In this document: piece after piece, positions 33,746 through 46,064 of the stretch
Layout: each line of letters begins with the position of its first letter
Numbering within the stretch: position 1 is the first letter of the stretch
From: Diadema setosum
Lineage: Eukaryota > Echinodermata > Echinoidea > Diadematoida > Diadematidae
DNA length: 64,000 nt
Direction: 5' to 3'
Assembly: GCF_964275005.1 (NCBI RefSeq)
Contig: NC_092705.1
Location: forward strand, 22,515,980-22,579,979
Notes under the pieces: generated by a model
The model's database searches: none
The model's input: the letters and a program-made list of their open reading frames with translations, nothing else
What the model was told of the DNA's origin: nothing
Program-made: the position numbers and the translations under genes

Positions 33746-35143
33746 AACTAGAATTATCACTGAAGGTGATTAATACCCCGCCCCTAGTGTTGCTTTATAG
33801 TATGTGATGTCATGAGGGCAATGATGTTAATGCCAAGTTTGTGCACTTGTCGAATTGGAAACAGAATACTTTTAGTTTACTGTACAATTACAGAGTTGAC
33901 ACCGAGTATAAAACTTACAGCAAATGGAAACATGCTTTCCCCCAGCATCACTACACTTAAAGACCATCATACACACCAAATTTGGCCTTCATAGCTTGAA
34001 TGGTTTATTTTGATACAAAAATGAGTGGTTACCATGGCAACACATTTTCCTTAAACTAACACATTGGTGTCTTGCAAAACTACACTTCTAGATCATGATA
34101 CATACTAAATTTGACTTTAATTGCTTGAATGATGGAAAAGTTATTCGATCTGCAAGGTTTTGGTAAAATTGTGGTTACCATGGCAACGGTTTGAATGACA
34201 AACACAAAAATTATGTGTTCCACATCTATACCTCAGGGCCATAATGCCTACCAAATTTGGTTTCAATTGCTTGAAAACTGTGGAAGAAGTTCACTCCACA
34301 GGATTTTAAAAAAAAATGCGGTTACCATGGCAACACATTGCCGGATACAAATACAATACTTGAGGACATTTTGCAAAACTACACTTAAAGAGCATCATAC
34401 ACACCAAATGTCACCTTCATAGATTAAACGATTCAATTTGATACAAAAATGAGTGGTTACCATAGCAACACATTTTTCTAATAACACATTGGTGTCTTGC
34501 ATAACTACACCTCCCGATCATCATACATACTAAATTTGACCTTTAATAATTGCTTGAATGAGTTGGAAGTTATTCAATCTACAAGGTTTTGGTAAAATTA
34601 TGGTTACCATGGAAACGCTTCGTCTGACAAACAAAAAAATTATGCGTTCCACATCTATGCCTCATGGCCATAATGCCTACCAAATTTAATTTCAATTGCT
34701 TCAAAACTGTGGAAGTTGTTCACTCCACAAGATTTCGAAGAAAACATGCGGTTACCATGGCAACGCTTTGTCAAGTACAAACACAAAGAGTGTCTTGCAT
34801 AACTACACCTATAGATCATCAAAAATATCAGTTTTGAAACTGATTGCTCAAATACTATTCAATCCACAAGGTTTTGGTAAAATTATGGTTACCATGGCAA
34901 CGTATTGTCCGACAAAAAACAAAAACAAAACATGTCCTGCACATCTATACCTCAATATCATCATTTACCATAAGTTTCACTTAAATTGCTTCAAAACTGT
35001 AGGAGGAGTTCGCGACGCAAGATTTTGCAACAGACCGACCGACCGACTGACTGACCGACCGCCCGATCGACCGACCGCCCGACCAACATCACGGTGATTC
35101 CTAAATACCCCCTTCACACTCTTAATGTGTGGCGGGGGTATAA
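33746..35143 (+). mobile_element. Tandem-core (Helentron/HINE-like) element, family 3
   Basis: It opens AACTAGAATTATCACTG with the hairpin ATCACTGAAGGTGAT, followed by TAATACCCCGCCCC, and closes GGCGGGGGTATAA. The core has about nine units of roughly 150 bp with GGTTACCATGGCAAC. A GACCGACCGACTGACC-type tract (35035-35090) lies just before the 3' hairpin (CTTCACACTCTTAATGTGTGGCG region). It shares its architecture with family 1 but has different stem sequences. Confidence 0.65.
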
Positions 35144-35436
35144 TCATTCATTTTATCTTACTGAGTGATTACATTTTTTTTTTTTTTTGTGGGGGGGGGG
35201 GGGGTAATTGTAATTTTTCTTTGAACAACGCGGTTTGTTTTTTCCATTCTTCTCTCTGCTACCACCACTAGGAAAGCAAATGAAAACATGATTTCTTTTC
35301 AGTCATTTTTATAGAAAATATCCTTCGAGACTTCATAGGAAAGTTAGTCTTACCGGTCTGCGTAAAAATTGATGAAAACAACAGTTTCGGTCAATATTTA
35401 GCAATTACTTATCTGTTTGGGTGATGTGCATGTGTG

Positions 35437-35476
<40 letters not shown>

Positions 35477-35715
35477 TGTATGTGTTTGTGGCACATATAC
35501 ACACACTATAGCTTTTGACCACACGAGAAGAAGAATCAAAGGTTATGGGACAAACACCGTACTAGGGTTTTCTGTAGCTCTGTCGGTAGAGCATCGGTCT
35601 AGCAATCCTGACTCTCGGGTTCGTATCCAGATGAAAATTCATTTCCTTTGATCAAAGTTTTCACTATTTTTATCATTTCTTTCTGGTCAATTTTCCCTTT
35701 CTTTGTTTCATAATA

Positions 35716-35756
<41 letters not shown>

Positions 35757-35771
35757 GTCTGTTTAATTCTA
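35144..35771. repeat. T/G run, (TG)n, tRNA-like relic and (TA)n
   Basis: A T-run then G-run lies near 35165-35205, (TG)n at about 35430-35490 and (TA)n at about 35715-35752. The tRNA-like piece is described separately. Confidence 0.7.
35567..35638 (+). repeat. tRNA-like relic
   Basis: TAGCTCTGTCGGTAGAGCA matches a D-arm/box A and GGGTTCGTATCC matches box B, with tRNA spacing. The anticodon and acceptor stems do not pair well, so this is more likely a SINE head or tRNA relic than a working tRNA. Confidence 0.5.
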
Positions 35772-36325
35772 TTGTCTTTCAAATCTCCCACTATGCTGGA
35801 TTCTCGGTGTCACACGAAACCATTAACCGTGCAATCTCACAAAATGACATTACCAGAAAAAGATGTATGTAATCGAACTTTAATATGAAGAAAAAAGATG
35901 CATATAGGTCGACATAAGAAGCGCAATCATGACCATGAAATATTCCATAAACATTCTTTGAACGTTTGGACTTCAATCAGTACAATATTATAATGCGCTG
36001 ACTTTGCATGCGTAGTTCCAATATTCTGGTAAACGATTCTTGTGTTTATATTCTTACTGTAAGCATTTTCTTTTGCTCGAACTTTGCTTAACACTTCACA
36101 CACAAATTTCTCCAGTTGGGTAGTTTTGTCATCTGCTTCAATCCATGCCAGATATTGTTGGCGTTTCACCAAAAATCGCTGTGACTCTCCTACACAACAC
36201 ACGCTGACATTATCGACTGCTTTCTAATGTCTCGATCAACTGCACCACCTTCTTCCGTGAATTCGGTACATTTTTGCATTGTGGTGACATGTGCCGATTT
36301 AAAGGGAAATGAAAACCAACTGTAC
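35772..36325. repeat. Dispersed repeat family D, copy 3
   Basis: It is collinear with 24258-24790, sharing CTCCCACTATGCTGGA at the start, AACGTTTG, TTCTGGTAAAC, TTTGCTTAACACTTCACA and ending in TTTAAAGGGAAATGAAA. Confidence 0.65.
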
Positions 36326-36950
36326 ATTCGTGGGTTGAGTGAATGCAGCAATAATATATGTACAGCACATCGATAATATTCCAGTGCTTTCCTGAAAGAA
36401 GGTGAGTCAAGTGCTCTGTCATAAATGGTAGAAGAGCGCAAATGCATACTGAATTTTCTTCATTATTTTCTTTATAATTATCGTTGTCCACGTGTGACGT
36501 CAGAAAACGTAGTATTCTAATCCACCGCTCATTTACTTTTTCTACTTATACAGTTTATTACTGAATTCCCTCAATCCACATGTATATTTGGGCTTCATTC
36601 TCCTTCAAGCAGAAGATCAAATTTCAAACAAATTACAACTAGAATGATAACTAACCATGGTTTAATACCGAAATTTCTGTAGTAGTCTGCTAAGAGTTTG
36701 TCGCTTTGTCAATCCTACGATTTTAAACATTCCTTGCTAAATTGCATATATTCAATGTAGTTACTGATGACCATTGATTCCGATGTTGTTCATTATGATC
36801 ATCGTAAACTATTGCTGATTCTTGACCGAATGTCTTTATGTCATATTAAGACGGATTCGAATGCATATTAGCATTTGATATAATACAAATTCACATCTTT
36901 TTGGCAAATCTCAGACAGATGTTATTGAGAAATCAAAAGCTTTAAAGTAT
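36326..36950. other. Non-coding flank
   Basis: No exon or element boundary is recognised between repeat family D and the 3' end of the CUB/LDLa gene. Confidence 0.4.
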
Positions 36951-36956
36951 TTTATT
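36951..36956 (-). terminator. Candidate poly(A) signal of the CUB/LDLa gene
   Basis: TTTATT on the plus strand is AATAAA on the minus strand, about 96 bases after the TGA stop at 37052-37054. Confidence 0.55.
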
Positions 36957-37051
36957 CTGATCAGCTGTACTCAAGTTTCTTGAGGCAAATGATCTAAATA
37001 TCGAAAACAAGATAACCAGATAAGAACTGAAGATAGAAAGGCGAACACCAA

Positions 37052-37404
37052 TCACTGTTCAATAGCATGCAGCTCAATTCTGAACCCTCTGTGGCGGCTG
37101 GAAGTTCCTTCGTGATAGTGGTAAGTGACAGTCACCTCATTAGTCTTCGAGTAGATCTTCTGTGGATGATCGTTAAAGTAGAAAAGAGCTAGAATTCTCT
37201 GGCGGTCCTCAGCATTACTGCCGTCTGTGATGGCAATCACGGCAAACTGTTCGATGTCGAAATCGTCTACGAAGGCCACGATGACCTGTCCAGACCCTGC
37301 AGCGATGTGGTACTCGGCGTATTCAATCCCGCTGTAGACTTTCTGCGGGGCAGCCCACGGCGAGGTGATATTGACCGGGTTTTGAGGGTCGATCTCGAAA
37401 GAAA
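37052..37404 (-). CDS. Exon 12: CUB3 and stop codon
   Basis: The acceptor is GTGATTACAG. The exon encodes SFEIDPQNPVNITSP, then a beta-rich CUB-like domain with IAITDG, HPQKIYSKTNEVTVTYH and GFRIELHAIEQ before TGA. The VNITSP, KIYS..NEV and GFRIEL landmarks sit where a CUB has its conserved blocks. There is no cysteine in the domain. The protein ends directly after it. Confidence 0.75.
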
Positions 37405-40400
37405 CTGTAATCACACGTGTGGAACAAGTATCTTGGCAAAAGTAAAGCGTAGTGTTGCGGTTCGGTAACCTGTCTGTAGTCTTACGTGAGAGACTGCATG
37501 GGTTCGAATCCCGATCAGCGAGTACATCTGTTGACAATTTTTTTTTCTCCATATTACCTCTCCTTACCAGGAGTGTAAGTAGATACGTTGCAAGGGTTAC
37601 AGTCTGTTATTCCGAAGGTAAGTTAATCCTTAATGAACCTTAAACCTTAAATGAAATTAGGTTCATTATTTAAAACGTTCGTTATTCCGAATGTTTGTTA
37701 TATTAATCCCACAAGGAAATAGGGTTCGTAATTCCGAAAGTTCGTCAGTACCCATCGTCTTTACATTAATTTTCGGATAAACGATCCTTTGGAATAACCA
37801 CACTTATTTCTTGTAATTGTGTTTCGCAAAACAAATTTTTGGAATAACGAACCTCATTTCATTTTCGGAGTAACAAACCTTCGGAATAACGAACATCACC
37901 TCTTGCATAAAGGTCCTGGTAATATTAGTAGCATGGAAGAAGAACTACATTGTACACTATAGTGAAAGAATCTACTGTGGATAGAGAAAATGAACACATT
38001 ACACTGTTGGTAGATTCGAGTTAATAGCTCGGGGCAGACATTCTTTTGATGACTTAATTATCGCATTGAAATCTATAACCATCAGTTAAAAGTTCTTATA
38101 TTGCATGATATCAAGACTTTAAAAACTACAACATTAATGCTTACATGCCATCTCAAGCATTAAAGGACTGTTTTTCGTAAAAACAAAAACAATCATTCAT
38201 ATCCAACCCGTACGTGCAATAGTATTCATCTGTACGATTGTGTGCTCTCCCTAACCATCGGAACAATTTACATCTTTTAAACAAAAAAAAAAAAAAATGA
38301 TGGCAGATCAACATTGTCCTTGAATAAATGCAATACGGTGTAGCATTGACAAATACTACAGATTTTCATAGTTGTGTTAATTCATTTCCCCTAAAAATAT
38401 ACTTATCAACGTGAAATCAAGCCTGGCTATTCAGAACCCCCCCCCCCCCCACGCTTGTACTGATATACAGAGAGAATGTGTATCAATGAAATGATATTTC
38501 TCAAGAAGTATAACCATAACCTCCCATCCCCATATAACCCAATAATGGAAGATCAAATTAAGAGAGATCGAAGCTTACAGGTATTTGTGTCATCACCACA
38601 CCCAATCTCGTCCTCTTTCCCGCCAAGACACTCGTAGAAGAAATTACAGACAGCCAAAGTAGGCAAACACATACCAGAATCGCACTGAAAATCGGTGTTG
38701 GCACACGTGCCTATGTAATGAAGTGAAAAAGATTTCAACCGTTTCATTATCAGCTTCATTGAATGTTTCTCTGAAACCGAGAAACGACACTACAATATGT
38801 ATTAACAGCATCTAGATTTGAAAAATTCATAGTGTTGAAGAAAATTTGTACAAAACTAACACATATTCAGATGGAATTTCGAAACAAAACACAGTGGTTT
38901 ATCAGTCTGGTTTAAAAAAAAAATATAACATTGGACCGAATCATGCACGGTGAAGTGTGGAACGAACACAAGCAAGTCTAGATCATTGCAACTGAAAATC
39001 AAAATTGACATAATTATAATTCAAGAAAAAGACCGAAAGGAAATCTTTCCAGTTTCCTAGTGAAAAATGAACCTCTTTGATTTCAAACTTTCCAAATCGA
39101 TTACATTGTCGATCGCATGCGGGTACAGATTTTTGCGATATACTTACAGTTTGTTTCGTCATCTAGAAGCGGGCAGTCTGGATATTTGTTACATATGCGT
39201 TCATCATGGTAACTATAACCAGAACCGCTGCATTGGTAGGAAGTGTCTTTGTTCCACGCATCTGATTAACAGTAGAATAGAAGGAAAGAGATTGCCTATA
39301 TATATATATATTTTTTTTTTTATTTAGCCCCATGAATTATACTAAAGACAATGACTAACATTATTTTCCTGTTGGAAAATGTTAGATGCGCAATCCACCA
39401 AGATACTTCGGTCTCCACTTTTGCTCAAAAGAAGGAAGCAATCAAAACATTGCTATTAATCGTTATTTATAGAGGCTAAGGAACAAGAGTAAATTAGTAT
39501 TTGCTATCGACGGGATTTACCATACCCAGTTTTCCCTAAAACACAGGGTTTGTGGAAGCCATACGGGGAAACGATGAATGATGACAGTGGTTAATTCACA
39601 TAACAGTTAACCCTACATGAGATCGGCCTTTTGGCAGTATGTAGCTACAACACTATTTTTAGTGCGAATCGACATCTAAAGTCCACAGCACATTGCACAT
39701 CATACCACAGACTCGCAGGCTGGGCTAGACTAAGTGCATCCCCCTCGGAGTGGCAGAGAATGGGAGGTGGATCCAGTGGCGTATCTAGGGAAAACGGCGC
39801 CCGGGGCAAGCACGAAAATTGCGCCCCTAATTTCTGAAAAAGTGTTCAACCCCAACCCCATCCCGGTGGGGACTTTAAACAAAGTCCACATGATGCTTTT
39901 TCAAGCACTTAAAAGGGATCTTTTGAGGGTGATTTAAATGTAATGAATTTTGATAGATTTTGGCGAGCGAGCGCAGCGAGCGAGCCGAACATTTTTGTAT
40001 TTCAGCTTACAAAACATGGAATTCTTGTCATTTTTTGCTTACCAAATCTTACAATTCTAATCAAGATATAGTGACAGCCTTATAGATATCGAATTATACC
40101 AAAAAAACTGAGGACTTTAAAAAATACTCTAAATTAGTGCGCGCGAGTGAGCTGAAATTTGTGTCCTCGTCATCATCACGAATTGTTCTTATCTTTTTTT
40201 TATATAAATTTTGGCGAGCGAGCGCAGCGAGCGAGCCGAAAATTTTTGTATTTCAGCTTACAAAACATGGAATTCTTGTCATTTTTTTTGCTCATTGAAT
40301 CTCACAATTATAGTGACGACCTTATAGATAACGATTTATACCAACAAACTGAGGACTTGAAAAAATACTCTAAATTAGTACGAGCGAGTGAGCCGAAATT

Positions 40401-43242
40401 TGTATATTTCCGCGTCATCATTATACCCCCGCCAAACGAAGTTTGAAGGGGGTATATAGGAATCAGCGGACGGTCGGGCGGTCGGGCGGTCGGTCGGGCG
40501 GTCGGTCGGGCGGTCGGGCGGTCGGGCGGTCGGTCCGTTGCAAATCTTGCGTCGCGAACTACTTCCTCAGTTTTCAACCGATTCCCATAAAACTTGGCAC
40601 AGATGTGTGCCTTGGGTTGTAGATGTGCAAGACGTATTTTTTGACAGTACCCAAAAGTACGTTGCCATGGTAACGGCATATTATGGGCAAAAATGGGTAC
40701 AAATCTTGCGTCGCGAACTCCTCCCACAGTTTTTGATCAATTTTTATGAAATTAGGTACAGATGTTCATCTGAATATGTTAATGTGCAAGACACATATTT
40801 CCGCAGTGGCAAAAAGTGCGTTGCCATGGTAACGGCATGTTATTGGTAAAATATAGGGCAAAATGCTTCATGGCAAAACTGCTTCATCAGTGTTCTTCCA
40901 ATTCTCATGGAATACATATTGAATGTTTGTCTTAGGATGTAGGTCAGCATGACACATTTCTTGACAGTGACAAAAAGTATGTTGCCATGGTAACAGCTCA
41001 CATATTATGAGCCAAAATGATGGAAAATTTTGTGTTGCAAACTACTTCCTCAGTTTTTGCCCAATTTCCGTGAAACTTGGTACAGATGTGTGCCTTTGGT
41101 TGTAGATGTGCAAGACGCATTTTTCGACAGTACCCGAAAGTACGCTGCCATGGTAACGGCATATTAATGGCAGAAGATCAAGGAAAGATCTTGCGGATTT
41201 AACTACTTCCTCAGTTTTTTGACCAAAGCTTATGAAATGTTGTTTTGACCAAAGCTTATGAAATGTTGTTTGGCGGGGGTATAACCAGTCGCTGTAGCGA
41301 CATTTCTAGTTACGTTTTGTTCTTATCTTGTTTGATTTGTTGTTTTTTTTGTGCCCCCCCCCCCTATGTTCGAAACCGTTGACGTCCTCTTTTGATCCAA
41401 TTGGCGATCGCTTCAGAACGAATGAAATTGCAGCCGCTGCTCCGTGAAACATTTTGCCTGCTAAATATAAAATGACACGTGTGAACACAATAGAGACTGT
41501 CATTTTGTCACCATCACGTTTTGTTCTTACCTTCTTTTTTATATAAATTTTGGCGAGCGAGCGCAGCGAGCGAGCCGAAAATTTTTGTATTTCAGCTCAC
41601 AGAACATGGAATTTTTGTGTAAACACAATAAACATTGTCATTTGTCCGCGTCATCATCATGTTTTGTTTTTTATCTGTTTTGATTTGGTTTCTGCCCCCC
41701 CCACCATTCTCCATCCCCCTTCCGGGCGAGTTTTTTTTGTTTTCTTCTTCTTCTTCTTCTTTTTCTTCTTCTTTTCTTTTTTTCTTCTTCTTCTTCGTTT
41801 TTTCCTTTTTTTTTCCTTCTTCTTCTTCGTTTTTTTTTGCGCCCCCAAGAAGTGGCGCCCGGGGCACGTGCCCCCCTTGCCCCCCCCCTAGATACGCCAC
41901 TGGGTGGATCGAACACCTTGGCCCGCATTCACGAATGGGGTACAGTATTGTCCATGGTTAAACCATGGACAAAGACCATGGGGCTCCAAGTGTCGCACGG
42001 AATAATTTATTATGAAATCAGACGTTTTGTTAAGAAAAATATTCCTCGACGAAATGTTGTCATTTTGTTATAAAATAATCATTTCATCGACGAAATGACT
42101 GATTTCGTAACGAAATGTTCCATGCGACACTTTATAGCCATATTGGCGCTCGATGGTCTTTGTCCATGGTTTAAACCATGGACAAGATTATAGGACCCTA
42201 CCACCTTCTTGAATTCGGACCCTTCAGTCCAGGGCTGATTAATACAGATTCAAATGGATGCTCATAGCGAATACATCATTTATACATCAATTTTTGTTCA
42301 TTTAGTGGGAGTGTTTTCGGTTGTTTATTTGAGTTGAATATTGCTGTATATATTTTACTTCTTTTTATGTTCTTTCTCTAGGCCTTTTGATCCTTTTGTA
42401 TAATGATTTCGAATTGCACTTATTGTGCTCAACTGAGTAATACTTTTTCTTTATGTAAAAACTGCATGAAACGTCTTTATTTTACTGATATCAGAAATTA
42501 TTGTTGTTGTAATGTATGTACAATTGTGAAAATGAGAATGACTATGTTATTTTGAGCAATAAAATCTGGAAATAAAAAAAAAAATCAATGACACTACTCA
42601 GACAACACAAACTGATCATTTGTTGTACACGTTATTGAAAATGAATAATAATGAAGTAAAATGAAATAAATTGCGCATGAGTGTAATATAGTTATATTTG
42701 TCATGCACTATAACAAAATCAATGCGCGTCACGTGGTATCAATCTGGCCAATCACAAATCTTGCTATTTATAGCACTATTTACTATAATCGGGTATTGCG
42801 GAGTTAATCTAGGAGTATAATGTGGGATTTGCTTTAGTGAATATCAGCCCAATAACTTCTTGAAAATAGAAATGACAATGTCCTTCTAATAACAATCATT
42901 ATAAGAAATGATTACAACACCACCCGTAAGAAACAGCAAAATTGTTGAAGAAGACAGGCTTCCTTTAAACAATACTTGCCGTTTGTACAATTTCTCTCGT
43001 CATCCCCCAGAGGGCACTCTTCATATCCGTCGCAAACCTGCCATTGGCTAAGACAAACGGCGGGGTTCCCCGCCGTATGTGTACCGTTACAGTAGTACAA
43101 GCTCGGATGACATGCTGGCAGTTCGCTGTCTGTATTGGAAGGAACAGTAGTTTGGAATATACATAAGTTCATTTGTTTTTGATTTTTGTATTTCAAACGG
43201 TGAGTGACTGAAATATAGGAATGTTGAATGCAGGTACCACCA

Positions 43243-43278
<36 letters not shown>

Positions 43279-46023
43279 CTGCTTATTGAGTTTGTGGCTT
43301 TTGTGAAAAAAGCAACAATAACATTTGATGAGGGTTTGATGAGGGTCACTACAAGTGGGTTAATTTCTGTGCCTCAGTCGTGATTTTGTTTCAATGTTGC
43401 ATGTCAGGACTCAGTCTATTCACATCTTTTCTATGCTATTTTACATCCACAAGCATAGAAAATATTCACAATGTATGTAAACAAGTTTGTTCAAAGATGA
43501 AGTGCGCTGCAATTACTTTCGTCAGTTCGGGGTCAAAGCCCAATGGATACTTTGTTACTTGTACTATATAAACAGTCTGGTCGAAGCAATTTTTATGTAG
43601 TCTATTAGTTCATTCTCTATATTGATTTGTGTACTGGAATAATTTTAGTTAATCAAGGTAATTATATCGGTTCTCCTATTAATTCGGGACACACAGTTTT
43701 ACAAGCGTTATAGCTTTTTATGTAGGCCCCATTCTGCCAATGCCTTATGACACCTTTGTATCATGATATGACCAATAACTTGTGTTCAGTATGTTCTCTT
43801 TTTTATTCTCTTCAATCATAAGACATGGTTGTATTCATTTTGTATTCTTGCTTGTTGTGTTACTGTCAATGTTCTTGTAATTTCTTTGAGAAAGTATTAT
43901 GAAAATAAATTGAACTGAATGAACGGAAGGGAACTTCTCTTGATACCTCCCCCCCCCCCCACAAAAGACACATCATACAAAACACAAGACAATGAGCTGT
44001 ACGCAAAGAGACTTACCCCCAAAGGGAAGGGCAGTTACTGCGAGGAAGAAACCAGAAGAGCCCCCATATCTCCCACCGACGAATTGCACTGCCAACTCGT
44101 TCCCATGACTACGGAGCACAATCTCGCCAGGCGGTAATCTCGAAAGCAACTCGTTGTTCCTGAAGTCTGAGAGGTTGCCGTTGTAATGGAGAATGACTGA
44201 CGCAAACCTGGACAAATCGAAGTGGAGAAAGTCCAGTCGAAACGCACTTTCAGGTGGCCCCTGGAATTTCCACGCCATCCAGCTTTCAGCAGCGTACGGT
44301 TTCGGCCAATCAGGAGAAGTGATGTTAACGGACTGGTAAAGTCCGAGTTCAATAAACTCTGTGAAAAGGGTTCACCAAGGTAAAAAGAGACACAGAAGCA
44401 GAAAAAAAATTCATCATTGAAGGTCAGTAGCATCATTTTACTTAAACCTTCTGTTCTCATTCTTTGTTAAGTTTCATTAATTCTATTTCAGTTCTATTTT
44501 CCTCTCCTATATCATTGTCTTGGTCTTTCAGATTTTGAACTGGTTTGATTTAGGAGATCTATCTGTTACTCGTCAGTGCCTTGGAAGCCGTCTTTAAAGG
44601 GATCATAATTTTGTATAGTTTTGGTTGAGACATAATTTCTGGTTTCTTAAATTTTGGTTGAGACAGTGAGAAACTTCTTATGAAATATGAAAGAGAATAT
44701 AATTCCAAGAGGGATTTAACGTTTATATGATAAAAAAAAAAATGGTGTTGAAACGGCTGAGATATCTAAAAACAGAGTAATCCTAAGAAAAGGTCGGACC
44801 CACCTTTTATTAATATCGCTTTGTTTTACTTTCTTTTTTCAGTGTCTCAGCCATTCCAAAACTGATTTTCATTTAATAAACTTTGAATTTCTCTTAGAAT
44901 GGTATGTTCTGTATTATTTCATAAGTGGTTTCTTGGTATCTCACAAAAAGTTAAAAGCCCTATTCTCATCCTCCACTAATACCATCCCTTTAAGTTACGG
45001 GTGTATCTACGTAATCTAAAGTTTATGCAACGAAAATATGTCGCACGGATTCAGATATTTATAAGTGAGAATCAGGGTATCATAAATTAACATAAAAATT
45101 AGTCAACATATATTTGCATTCCATATGCCCTTTAATTCTGCAGTATGAACACGAATAGAATCGTTTCAGTGGGTGCGCCAATACTTATATTAATTGTATT
45201 TTCCTTTGACTTTATGTATGGTGGGGAGTTTGCTATTTCTTTTTTATCTTCACATAAGAAAGTTTGACTTCGAAATTACTTGACAGCAAATCCTATCTGG
45301 ATTCTGTGAATGCAAAAAAAAAAAGACCCCCCTAAAATATATATCATTAGTCAGAATACATCTGCATCGGTGAATTCTTGGGAAGATCTGAAAATATTTT
45401 TTCTATTTTTTTTTTCAGCATTCAATTATTCCACATAATGTATTTGGGTTAAATTATCATCTAAATGAATGATATAGTTTTGTTTGAGGTGGGGATTTAA
45501 ATTTTAACTTTTTTTTGCAAGATAAGTAGAAAACAAATTATAAAATATTAAGATCAAAGATCATATAATTCTGTTTATTTGAAACAAATCGGTTTTAAAA
45601 CGACTGAGATATCCAAAACCAAAGCAAAACAAAGTGGTGCTGGTAAATGATAGGTTCCACCTCTTATCAGGACCTCTTCGTTTTTTAATGTCAGCCATTT
45701 CAAAACCTATTTTCGTGAATAAACTTTTAATTCCTTAGCCTTGTATACTCTTTGATATTTATCAAAAGCTTTATCATTAACTCACAAAAAGGATGGAAAC
45801 CTGAAGCTTGATCATAACCAATAGTATATCATCCCTCTAATGATTCACTTAAACAGACCTATAAACTGCAGTTATTTTCCTGCGAATGACATTTCTGTAT
45901 TATTTCAATTACCGTAGAAGCATCTCTCAAGTATAGGTGTAGAACACCAATTATTATTGGTAGTATACAATCTTGTGTACAAGTCAGTTTCAACTTTACC
46001 TTTTGAAAGGATATAGGATAAGC

Positions 46024-46064
<41 letters not shown>

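Noticed and set aside
35567-35638. Functional tRNA gene
   Set aside because: Box A and box B are recognisable but the acceptor and anticodon stems do not pair, so it is a relic or SINE head.
36930-37051. SECIS element that would make the in-frame TGA codons selenocysteine
   Set aside because: I saw no clear ATGA ... AA ... GA core in the short 3' UTR. Kept only as a search to run.
40538-40849. Conserved 100-residue frames inside the family 1 tandem-core elements
   Set aside because: The frames recur only because the element copies are near-identical. They cross the GACC simple tract, have no start context and match no domain.
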